In this document: one piece after another, positions 50,018 to 61,006 of the stretch
Numbering within the stretch: the stretch's first letter is position 1
How the letters are laid out: the number at the start of each line of letters is the position of its first letter
Source of the DNA: Larimichthys crocea
Taxonomy: Eukaryota > Chordata > Actinopteri > Sciaenidae
Assembly: GCF_000972845.2 (NCBI RefSeq)
Contig: NC_040021.1
Location: 4,837,969 to 4,901,968 of the forward strand
DNA length: 64,000 bases
Reading direction: 5' to 3'
Program-made: the position numbers and the translations under genes
The notes under the pieces: model-generated
Told to the model about the DNA's origin: nothing
The model's input: only the letters and a program-made list of their open reading frames with translations
The model's database searches: none

Positions 50018-51061
50018 AATCTCCAGCCATGAAATCATTTCTCATTGCCTAAAGGTTTTTTTTTTTTTCCTTTGCCAGGATTATAATGGTTTACGCATTG
50101 AAAATTGCTTCACACAAACAGACCTGTACATACTAGAAATGACTAATGTAATGGGGAGCTTTTATGTCAGCGAGGTAGTAAATGAAATGTGGGTAAAATA
50201 TGTCCTGCAGTCAGTGATCATTAGAAGCCAAACAATTACTGGAAAAAAACAGACCGATTGTGCTGTATATTCATATCAAAGAGCCTCACTTCACTTCACT
50301 TTTAATGAATTTCCTACAAATGTGTATACGTCAGCTTAAATCTCTGATCCAACCTTCACACTAACGTCTAGAAATGTGTCACCCACGCAGGCCAACTCAC
50401 AAAGGAGTCCCCGTGAAGGTCAGGCGTCACCGCTTCACCTATTATTTGGCATTAGTTGTTGTCAGCGAGAGCTGTCACTTTGTTAATGATCGCTCCTGTG
50501 ACTGAAGGAAGTCTTTGGACAGTTTTATTCCCTGGACTCCCAAGTGTAGGTTATATATGTGAAAAAAAAATCAATATGTGGGTGGACACTCTGATATAAG
50601 AAGCCAGTTATTATGGTAGCAAGTGTAATTTAATGTCACGGTTAGGAAACAGCATGGATATTATCTCTTTTATATGTTTTTTAAACTGTTTCCCCCCTGC
50701 AACACAGAGGAGAGAGCTCCACAGTGTGTTTGTTTGAAACTCTCACTAACAGATTAAAGCCACCCTGCTGTTTTCCCTAATGCAGATCTCCTCTGTTATT
50801 ACCCGGCTATTTATAGACTGCTCCTGGAATAATGAAATCACTTCCCATTGTTTAACTTTTAATACAGTTTGTCCCATTCAATGAAAGGCAGATGTTTCCA
50901 TTAAGAAAAAGTAAGTCACCTGTAATATAAAGACTGGAAACGGGGAGAAACAACTAGCCTGCATCAGGGATGTTGGAACTAGTCACAGTATAATGAATAT
51001 GAATATATGTGACATTACATATAGGTTTCTGAAGAGCCGTTTTCTAATAATTGGCAAAGAC

Positions 51062-51375
51062 TTGGATCATTAGTAAGACCCGAGGCGGGCTGAATGACCT
51101 CTGGAAGCTCAAACAAAGCCACTTGTAATGGCACCCACCTGTCAATCAAAGCGTCCATGCTGTTAATTATTCATAATTTTAAGCTTTAATATAATCTGAA
51201 CAGGTTAGTTACATCAAAATGCAGACTCAGTGTAGTTGTCATGAACAGGGAAATTACCTATAGAGATCAAAACTGTTTTTTTCTGTCGTGAAGTTGGACG
51301 TTTTAACGTGGGGACTTATGGAGACTGACTCACTTGTGTAGCCAGCATCAAGTGGACGTTTGAGGAACTGCAACT
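51062..51375 (+). repeat. Dispersed repeat family R1, copy 1
   Basis: About 315 bp. Shares with copies 2 and 3 the CACCTGTCAATCAAAGC block and the TTAAGCTTTAATATAATCTG block. Shares with copy 3 GGGGACTTATGGAGACTGAC, then CTCAAGTGGACGTTTGAGGA-like sequence. Confidence 0.8.
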
Positions 51376-51490
51376 TGAGAATTCCCCAATATATATTTCT
51401 CTACAGCTGCTTTTTTTTTCTAGACTAAACAGTCATGATGTCCTGGACGGACACTTACCTATAACTTTAAAAAAAGGTACATCTTTGTGA

Positions 51491-51548
51491 ACCTTAATTA
51501 GTATCATTGGAAACACCTGAGCTGACTATTTCATGTCAAAACGGCTGC
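51491..51548 (+). mobile_element. Single arm of the palindromic MITE family
   Basis: CCTTAATTAGTATCATTGGA, an AACACCTGAG block and CTATTTCATGTCAAAACGGC align with the right arm of the element at 9435-9563 and the bases after it. Confidence 0.55.
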
Positions 51549-52475
51549 TGTGTAAAAGATCTACTGTGGACAAAAAAAGCGCTTGCAGTTTCTAATCACT
51601 TCATTGGTATTCCCAGCTCACACTCTCTTGATTTCTGTCTTAGTTTCATTAAATTATTTCCCACTTGAACTCATTATCACATTATGAACTGATCCACTTG
51701 GACGGGCGAGGGGAGGTGACAACGGTTGGTTCCACTTTCTGCACCTGCCCCTTACAGTATAGATGTCCTACTGACGTTTAACCCCCAATCAGACTGGATG
51801 TTTCAACATCAAGCGAGCTGTGGATTGTTGCAGTAAAGGGAAACCGTCAATAGGGGGGAGAGTGAGACAGCACCACCCCATAACCCTGTTTCCATCATCT
51901 CTGCTCTGGTTCTAGTAGGTAATCCGTGGTAATCCAAGAGTAGAAATGACAATTTGTGGTCTCACAGGTATTTATGTGCTTGGGCTATTTATTGGCAGTC
52001 ACTCCTTTTCCACAACAAATATTAATTAATGAGCTTTAGAGGTGCTGGTGGAATTTTATCACATTTGGACAGAGCCAGGCATTTCCAATATTTACACCAA
52101 GCAAACCTACTCCTGACCAAGGCTCATATTTAACAGGCAGGCATAAGAGGGGAACTGATCTTCTCGTTTAATTCTCAGCAAGATTTTTCCGAAATGTCGA
52201 CCTGTTCCTTTAACAATCATATGTCTTAGTGCAATCTTGTCTTAAATATTACAAACAGCGTGCACATGTGTTGAGGGACCTGGAGAGGCTGCAGAGCACG
52301 AGGCTGCTCTTGCTGCCTCCAGGCCTGCTGTGGGTCACCTTAACTGCCAAGATAACAGACAGGGAAGGCTGCCTCCGCCCTCGTGGCCATCTACACGTAG
52401 AGGTTGACAAGGCTGAAACAGCATGTCAAGTCTTTTACAGTCACCACCACCGTCACCACCGCTGCCCACTTAAGC

Positions 52476-52494
52476 AAAAAAAAAAAAAAAAAAA
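52476..52494. repeat. Poly-A tract
   Basis: About 19 consecutive A; makes a run of Lys in a spurious plus-strand frame. Confidence 0.9.
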
Positions 52495-52987
52495 CGAGCA
52501 AGATGTAGAAGGTAAAAGGCCTCACGCTCTGATGCAATCTTCTGCAGAGAGAGGTTATGTAAGATCAGGACTGTCCCCTGTTTGGTACAGTTTAAGGCAG
52601 ACCTCCAAAAACATTACCCATCATCTCTAAGGAACAGCCAAGATTTTGTGTGAAAGCTGCTAGTTAAGCATTAACGCCGTTGCGGGTTATTAGTCGGGGC
52701 TTTCTGAATTTGTCGCCAGGTCTAGTAGTCTTTATCCTGCAGCGTGGCTCTTCAGCATGAACACACACACAAACACATCACCATGTGTGACCCCGTGCCC
52801 ATGCCAAGGGATTAGTTCCCCTCCAGGCTCCTGCCAGCACAGCAGTCAGGCAACTGGGGAGCAATGCCAGTGCCCCGCTTACAGAGATTTAGCCTCTGCT
52901 TTACACTCCATGGCTTGGTCAAACATAAACACGTGGCCTCCTTTGCCGTCTGCAAAATCCAGTGGATGGTCACTGGTCTGCGGCAGA

Positions 52988-53268
52988 GCTAATCTCTATA
53001 AACAGATATCTGCATATGAATGCAGGATCTGTATGCAACGGAACAAAGATTTTGGCACCGGAAACTTCTCTGGATTTCGTTTGTAGTTCAGATAATATTG
53101 ACCAATCGCACTTAAGTGGGCTTCGGATGCAACAGTCTGTTGTGGAGAGGCGTAACGCGTTGGCTGAAATGTAATCTTGGAACCCATCGGCTATCCTCTG
53201 ACAACAATCTAGCTTTTTATAGCTTTTTATCTACATTCATATGCAGACATCTGTTTATAGAGATTAGC
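52988..53268. repeat. Inverted repeat with 35-bp arms
   Basis: The left arm 52988-53022 (GCTAATCTCTATAAACAGAT onward) and right arm 53234-53268 are reverse complements at 34 of 35 positions; the loop is about 211 bp. The arms end sharply on both sides. Just inside the right arm, AGCTTTTTAT is tandemly repeated. Probably a foldback or MITE-like element; no target duplication was identified. Confidence 0.8.
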
Positions 53269-53989
53269 AGAACTGTGTCTTTCTCGCCATTCTCGTCCAT
53301 CAAGTATTAATCAGACTGCAGAGAAAGTCTTAGTCTGTTTTCTGGATATCCACTGGCTACACCTGAAGCCCAGAAACATTTCTCCCGATGCTCCCCAGAG
53401 GGTAAACCGTCCTCAGACGATAGCCAACGGGCTCTGAGACGCAGCAAGATGTAGTAATGTGTGTGAGCTGTGCTTTTTGGCTGCAGGGACGCCGAGAGAC
53501 TTTGTAAGAAAGTTTTAATGTGTCAAAAGGAGCAGCCAGCAAAATGTAAATGTGTTGTTTGATATAAATGCCAAGCATGTGTCATGTACTCGCGCTGCAC
53601 AGCATTAATGAGTTGATGTCAAAGGTGTTAACAATGAACCGCGTGAGTGTTGAACAACGGTTGCCGCTTGACTCAGCGCTGCTCGTTCCGGGCTTCCAGC
53701 TCCATTATTGCTGCGATGATTCATGTGGTTTATTTGCTGGTTTAGTACAGTGATTAAGATCTTAAGGTCTTAAAGGGCTGGTGCGAGTTTACATAGGCTA
53801 ATGTTTTTGTGACCGATTTTTTTCAGTGAGAGATTTAATACGTAGGTTTTTGACAGTAAGTCCTGGTTAAACAACTCACTGTAGATTCCTAATAATGCAA
53901 TAATTATGTACACAGTGAAGCTGAGTAACTTGTCTGTGTCAACAGATTGTGAATTACCAACTGCTACTATTTGCTATGATGAAACATAA

Positions 53990-54240
53990 CCACAGCATGG
54001 AGGGGTGTCAATGGGTTCAATGGGTTTATTACAAAAGAGAAAGTCACCAAGTTGCAACACCATGTTTCTACAGTAGCCCAGAACAGACAAAACTAAACAC
54101 TGGCTCTAAATTTTGACAAATATTTTGCATAGGCGCTGTAGTTTCTCCACATTAGGAAAGACAGGGGTGAAATGAGGGGGTTGCAATCTGTAACTACGCT
54201 GCTAGATGGCGCTGAATTCTCCACGCTGACACTTTAAGGA
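53990..54240 (-). mobile_element. MITE, GTGTAAGAT-end family
   Basis: Contains TTTCTACAGTAGCCCAGAAC near 54064 (reverse complement also near 20700), GGTTGCAATCTGTAACTACG near 54179, and ends GCTGACACTTTAAGG. Orientation is opposite to the copy at 20588. Confidence 0.55.
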
Positions 54241-55745
54241 TTAAACCACGTGGCAGAAAGTGCCCCCCAAAAATGACATAAGGTTACGTTCAAGTAACAA
54301 AGCTCTCTAGTGGCTGTGATATTTATGAACAAAGGAGGGAGTCTATTAACATTTCCTACATACCGCCAACGTTGGCTTCTTTTAACCACAAGCACAGCCA
54401 TTTACTAAGTTTAAAACCATGACAACAAAGGTTCTCTAATGTTAACACAGTACTTATTTCCACCCAAACCATGTCCTTTCTCTAAGCCTAACCAAACCTC
54501 AACTCGAGCACGGGCAAATGATTGATGGTGCCGGATCAGAAAACACTTCTATGTGTCGATAACAGGTTGAATTTGTTGATTTAATTTAGACGACTATGTG
54601 ATGAGATTGTCCTTTTTTAAAATCTTGTCTTATAAGTTCAGATCAGAAAATATATCTCCAAGTTTTACCCCTCAAGAACTTAAAATAACATTTAAAAAAA
54701 GTCTGATATAACTCTGACTGTATAAAATGTCTGTGTTTGGATGATACAAAGGGAGGAAAGGGCAGTTGGAATACAGTATGTACACAGTGTTGGGATATCC
54801 CATGTATGAGTGAGGCTGATTCTGCTGAGGCATGTTTGTAGTGGAGCAAGGTGACACTGAGCCAGAGATGAAAGCCAGACACCATCCATTAATCCACTGC
54901 TGGCATTGTAACTAATATTTCACTAATTATCTGAGACAAGTAAACAGATGGAGGCATAGATATCTCCAGCTCTTTTATTTTGCCTCAACCTGTCAACTAT
55001 TCCCAAGCTCACTTTTCTTTTTCGGCAACGGCTGGCACTAACAGTACAGTACGACCTCGGTCTACACGTACACAAACAGGAAATGCCTCAGGAGACCTGC
55101 TGATTTTTACTCCTTGCATAAGCTCGTCTGAGAACTGCAGGAAAAAAATAAAATATTAATCGTGAGGCGTTCGAGCATTCTGTGGCAGCACTGCAGGTTT
55201 ATTTGTATGCCTGCTCAGGTGTGAAGAGTAAACAGGGCAGAGAAGAGCAACAGAGAGAGTCTAATCTGTGTATTCTGGAGGCAGAAGTCATCACAGCGCT
55301 GCTCTTTTCATCTTCCAGAACATAAAAAAATAAAAATACAAAAATCCCCCATACACCTGTCGACAACTCAGTCAACTCCAAACAGCCAACATCAGTGCTA
55401 AACATTAGGATTCATGCAGGGGTTTGTAAACTGTAACAACATGAAATACAAGTTTATGTGCTCCATGAAACAGCAAAAACAAAAAACTCAGTGTCAGAGT
55501 GGCGTACAGCAGGCTGCTTCAGACTGCCTTTACTATTGGTTTGGTGTGGAAATTCAGTGAATGGATGCAAATCTGATGGATGCACAAGGTTGTGTTTTTG
55601 ATATCTATCTAGCCCTCTGTAGCGTCTTCCTGGCTGGGGGGACACAAGGACAGACGGCACGTGACGTCTTCTGAAGAGACGTATTGAAGCTCAAAATCTG
55701 TGTCTCTGTCCGTCGCCAGCTTGGCTATATCAGCCTCTTAAAATC

Positions 55746-55990
55746 AGCAAGGACTCATCGACGGGACCTGAGGAGGCTGAATGACACCCGGGTGCTCAAA
55801 CAAGCCATCTGTAACAGCAGCTACCTGTCAATCAAAGCGGGCATGCTGTCAATTATGCATAACTTTAAGCCTCGATATATCATTTGAACATCACCTTTAA
55901 GACCAAATGTTTCCCTTTTCAATCCTTGTCATGAAGATGGGGATTTCCCTGTTCATGTAATTGTGTCAAAATGCAGCTGAGTGGACATTG
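55746..55990 (+). repeat. Dispersed repeat family R1, copy 2 (partial)
   Basis: Matches copy 1 over CTGAATGACACCCGGGTGCT-like sequence, TACCTGTCAATCAAAGCGGG, GCTGTCAATTATGCATAACT and TTTAAGCC, then diverges; the 3' half found in copies 1 and 3 is missing or rearranged. Confidence 0.75.
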
Positions 55991-57866
55991 ATTTAAGAAG
56001 TTGTTGTCACCTTAGTGTTCCAAGGGCAAGAACGTATGTTCACACTCAGTTTGAGGCTATAGTTCAGTAGTTTAGTGCTGGTGTTGCATTGCAGTGGTAT
56101 ATTGCAGTGTTCAGGCTATTTTGTCCACCCTCTTTATGTCAAACGTTAACATGGATCTAAAAATAGCAAATATGCTTCTACTGCTGGAGACACCACTGAT
56201 GAAATATCTCAGCGTGCCACTAATTATTTTTACCTTTATGTTCATTTATTGAGAAACTATTAATACTTCTACCAGATCTTCTTATATCTCACTTCTCTTG
56301 CTTCCCTCTTACAAACTGCACTTCACTTCATCTACCTAAACATCAGCCTCATTCCTTGGGCCCCGAGACACCAATTGGACTTTTTTTGAAATGGTTTTAT
56401 TCAGTCGAGCATCAGGACGGTGTGAAATTGGATGAAAGTCCCACCGTTCAACGGACAGCGGCTAGAGGAGGAAAGATTGGCTATATCTGGAGGAGACTTA
56501 GCCTTTTGTAATGAGCGGCACATAAATAACTTCATTATTCTTTTGTCTGCGGTAGAAGAAAAGGAAGGGTAGGCAGGCAAAGAGCAACCTTTTCCCCTCC
56601 TTGCAAAGAACAGTGGAGAGATCCATTCAGGCTGACCACAGAGGTTATGCCACTGGAAGCATGCGGCCCATTCATTCTGGGAAGATAGCATCACAGTTGC
56701 GGAGACAGGATACAAATTCTGTGTTAATACAGCCGGCGGTACTCTGAAACAGAGGGCAAAGTGAGGGTGAGTTCTTTCCCTTCATTCACTTGGAGCATTG
56801 GGGGGTGGAGGGGTGTGCAATAAAAGTCAGTGAGCCAGTAGATTTCCCTGCCGTGTGATTTCATCGCACACCTCCACTCTGGACACAAAAGTTATGGGCA
56901 CTGGGTGGTAGGAGGATGAGTGGGAGCTTTTAATGTCATAGTGTTATTATTCATAAGCAGGCACGAGGACTGGAACGTGCTTTTTGATGGAAAAGTTATC
57001 AGATATGTTTTTTAAAGTTGAACTTTTGATCAAAAATTTTGAGAGTTGACAACTTACTAGTCCAACAGCAAGAAGCCCAAGCTCGCCATCTGTCTTGCAG
57101 CCTTTTATTTCACCGAGCTCTTTCCCTTTGACGTCCTCTTCGTCTCTTTGCCTCTGCCACGATGTCCATTGAGGCTGCCGAGCCTGGTTCCTTTACCCAC
57201 TTGCCCAGCTCTGGTTCCCACCAGCATTCCCTGCTCCAAGCCTTAAAAACCTCCTCATCCCGTAAGCCCAAAAGCTTCTGCGCCAACAGAGTCAACACCA
57301 ACGCTCCCTCTGTACATTTTCTCCATAAAATATCATCCAAGTTTCATCAAAAGTAGTGACATAGTTGGTGGCATGTGACTTGGCGTGGCGTGAAGCACTT
57401 CTCGCAGGAGATAGTACCCAGAAATACGAGTTACACAGCGTTCAGGGTCCAGAATGGAGATGGCGCCATTCAACCTATTCAAAATGAATTTAAAGCTTCT
57501 AATGTTGCTTTAAAGTCTGAGAAAATCACTGTGATCACTGGGTTAATAAGGCCCTATAGGTGGAACCAAGAAACCAAAGAACCAAAGAAAGCTCATAGGT
57601 GGACCTTTAAGTCTATTAAGTTTCAGAGTTACATATTTTTACTTTTATTGTATCAGGTTTTACCACGTACCAACACTTGAGAATGTTTCTGCTCTGAGGT
57701 CTCAAGTCGTGAGTCAGCTCTCACATCTGTCAGACCCAAGTCAAGTTTTAAGTCATTGTTTCTTGTAACTTAAATCTGGTTTAAGTCTCGAGTTTGCAGC
57801 TCTGGAAACAAACTTATCATTCGGCATGAAATGGCTCGAATCTGACTCATAAGAAAAGATGAGAGT

Positions 57867-57990
57867 TAGGTCAGTAGATAGATTGGCACCCCGTGTACAG
57901 AGGCTCTCGTCACAGCTGCCCCAGGTTCGACTCCGACCTGTGGACCTTTGCTGCATGTCACCGCCCTTCTCTGCCAAACAAAAAAAAGCC
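57867..57990 (+). mobile_element. tRNA-derived SINE
   Basis: B box GGTTCGACTCC (57927-57937) follows a TAGATTGGCACCCCGTGTAC head and precedes CTTTGCTGCATGTCACCGCC, the form of a common percomorph SINE (usual block: CCTTTGCTGCATGTCATCCC). It ends in an A-rich tail. Confidence 0.7.
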
Positions 57991-59242
57991 AAAAAAATAT
58001 CTTTAAAAAAAGAGAAATCTGCATTCTTTCCTGACCTCTGAAAAACCTCACTTATGTTGCGCTACAAGTTAAAGCAGGCAGAATAATTTGAACATTCCAG
58101 GTCTGCAGGCCGCCACTCAGAGTGCTGGCATCTAAACTGAACTGCACAAAGATAAACAGTTGTAGTGCTGAGTCACTTCTCGGGCCTGGCCTCTACTCGT
58201 TTTCACATCAACATCATTCACTGCAGATGATTCAGCCTTATTACAACGGCCTAGTGTCACGCCGGGGATGCATCCTGAGTTTAGGAGAGACGTCTGCGGG
58301 GGTAAACACAGAGAGCCGATCCTCGTCGTGTTTTCTGAGCTTGAATTAATCATCAGCAGGGTCTCCTCACAGCTCTCAAGGCAGTGTCAGCCATGTCACA
58401 TCAGATAAGGCCGGTTACCTCCGATGTGCTGAGCAGAAAGAGCAGACCAGCCAGGTTACATTCTGCTGACTGGCTGGAACCACATGTCAGCCTGAATGCA
58501 GTTTGCTAAGAGGCTGATGCTGCCCTCATCCAAAGAGCGCGTTTCCTGATCCTATTCCCTGCATGGCCTCAAGTTACGGACAACCAACTGGTCAGGTTTG
58601 TTTTGCTCCGGGAGGAGAAGAATGTGCTGTTTGTACACAAGCCAAGCAAAACAATCTCATGTGATCTGTCCTAAATATCCAGTCACATACACATGATCTT
58701 TAAGTCATCCACACGTCACTGCCAGAGAGCCAGCCGGGATCAGTCAGAGCCATGAATGCACGGAACAAAACGCATTGTTTCGTCAGAGAAAAAAAGAATG
58801 GCAGCTGCAGTATTGTGGACTGTGGATAATCTGGCAGTAGGGTGCCTTCGTGGATTTGTGCTCGTGAGCGTTCCCGCTTTGTGGAAAGGGTGTGAAGAGC
58901 AGGTTGCATAAGAGGATCACCTCCGTAATGTTGTAATTCAGGATTCCTGTTCGACACAAGCCTTTTAGTGTGTCTTAAAGCGAGGAGGAGTGGGCAAGAG
59001 TGGTTTCCTTTTAGTGAAGGACACAGGAAGACTCGGTCACATAGGGATTACCCAGAGAGAGAGAGAGAGGAATGAGGGGAGAGATGGAAGCAAGAAGGGA
59101 ATTAAGAACTGTAACGTGAGAGATCAGAGAAAAAACAGTTTCAACTTTCTTCCCAGAGTATTTTTAAAACTACTTTTAGATTCTAAATATTAACATAAAT
59201 AAAACATTAGAAGGCATACATTAAGATCACTCATACTGGAAG

Positions 59243-59550
59243 ACGTGGATCATTGACGGACCTGAGGTGTTCAAATGAACCATCTGTAATGGTACCCACC
59301 TGTCAATCAAAGCACCCACACTGTTTGTTATGCAAAACTTTAAGCCCTAATATAATCCGAACAGGTGAGTTGTATATAAATTCACCCTCAGTACAGTTGT
59401 CATGAACGGAGAAAACAGTTTTTTGTACCAGGCTGTAAACATGTTTATTTCTGCTGTGAAGTTGGACATTTAAACATGGGGACTTATGGAGACTGACTCA
59501 CTTCTGCAGCCAGCCTCAAGTGGACGTTTGAGGAACTGCAGTTTTTGGCA
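59243..59550 (+). repeat. Dispersed repeat family R1, copy 3
   Basis: CGTGGATCATTGACGGACCT start, CACCTGTCAATCAAAGCACC, AACTTTAAGCCCTAATATAA, then GGGGACTTATGGAGACTGAC and GTTTGAGGAACTGCAGTTTT. Nearly full-length relative to copy 1, same orientation. Confidence 0.8.
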
Positions 59551-60451
59551 ATGTTCATAAATTATTGCAAGAAAGTTATTTCTTTGCAATCACACCAATA
59601 AATGGTCTAATTTAGCTACTTTTGCAGTTATTTTTCTACTTTAACAAGCGACGTGGGTACAAATGAACTGTGTAAAGCTCCCTTTGAATCAGCTAAACCA
59701 ACTGTATCAGTGTTAATATTGGATTTCGTCTAGATTCAGCTGCCAGCTCCGGTTTGTTGACACTTCTGTAGCGAGCTGTCAGTAATTCCAGATATCTCAG
59801 AGCCTAATCACTCTTTCTCTGTTAACACGAGTGTTCAAATACTGAAAGATCTCCGTATTCTCTGATTTCATTATTTTGCAGTTTGTCAGAAGGTGAGATA
59901 AAATGTAAAAAAAAGCATGACAATGGTAATGCTTAACAAAAGTATGGCATGGCTCACACATTTTTAAATATCTAGCAACTGTCATTATGTCAAAGGACTG
60001 CTTTGTGTTCGTTAACAACCTGAGCTTAAGCTTGTAAAAAAAAATAAAAACAGTAATACAGCGTCAGAAATTTCAACGCAATGTCCATCGGAGTTCCATT
60101 TTTAGAGCTGGATATCATGGGATTTTCATGCCTTATGTTATGTTTGAATATTGTGAGGTTTCATAGAAATCCATCCCCTTTTCACATTATTACATTGATG
60201 TCATTGGCATTAAGTGGTCTGCTTAGTGAGTAGACCGGGAATTCAAAAGAGATTAAGCTCATTCATCCTCCAACCCACACGGATGAATGGCTACACACGA
60301 CCAGGATGCTCCGTTCAGTGGGTACAGTGTGAAAGGCAGAGTGGGAGGCGGTCGCCCTGGAGCCAGGTTATGGATCTATGATTTGATTTGTGCTCTCGCA
60401 GATTGGCAGATTGGCACTTGTTGAGTTGAGTAGCAGGTCTCCCTTGCTTGA

Positions 60452-60470
60452 GCGGCCTCCAGGGGGCAGA
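60452..60470 (+). promoter_or_regulatory. CTCF-like motif
   Basis: GCGGCCTCCAGGGGGCAGA is close to the CTCF core. It lies in a GC-richer, repeat-poor stretch (60340-60520) between slc24a4 and cpsf2. Motif match only. Confidence 0.4.
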
Positions 60471-60798
60471 GCAGCCTCGGTGTCCCAGGGCGGCTCTAGC
60501 CCTGCGCTCTGGGCTTAGCTGCTCGTTACATTAAAACAGGGGCTTCTGTGACAGAGACAGCATTATGAAAGCTAAGAGGATTAGCTGATGGACATTTCTG
60601 GCGTTCCCGGTCAATTATCAAAATGAAAAGCAGTGACTGGGCAGGGCTGGCATGCTCTGTGGCACAGAAGAGCTCCTCTCTCCTCCTCCTCCTCATCTCC
60701 ACTCAGCCTCTGTCTCTCACAGGTTACAGAGGTTCAGGGGAGGACAAATAAATAAATAAATACAAGCATCATCGACGTGTTTCTGGACATGGAAGTTT

Positions 60799-60975
60799 TG
60801 TGTGTGTGTGTGTGTGTGTGTGAGCCACGGATTAAAGAAGAGCATTTAAATTTTAATGTTTGTAAAGTGCAAAACTGTATGTTATGCAACTGTAGAAAAA
60901 CAGGCCTGCATGTCAGCCAGCCAGCCATCCATCCGTGCTCAAGTCTAGTTTGCACTGCCCTACTTGTGTGTGTGT

Positions 60976-61006
<31 letters not shown>
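60799..61006. repeat. Two (GT)n microsatellites
   Basis: GT tracts at 60799-60821 and 60965-61006 (one AT interruption), separated by about 140 bp. Confidence 0.9.

Noticed and set aside
52229..52630. 133-codon plus-strand open frame
   Set aside because: Includes His repeats from a CACCAC stretch and Lys from a poly-A tract; no family similarity and it lies in repeat-rich intergenic DNA.
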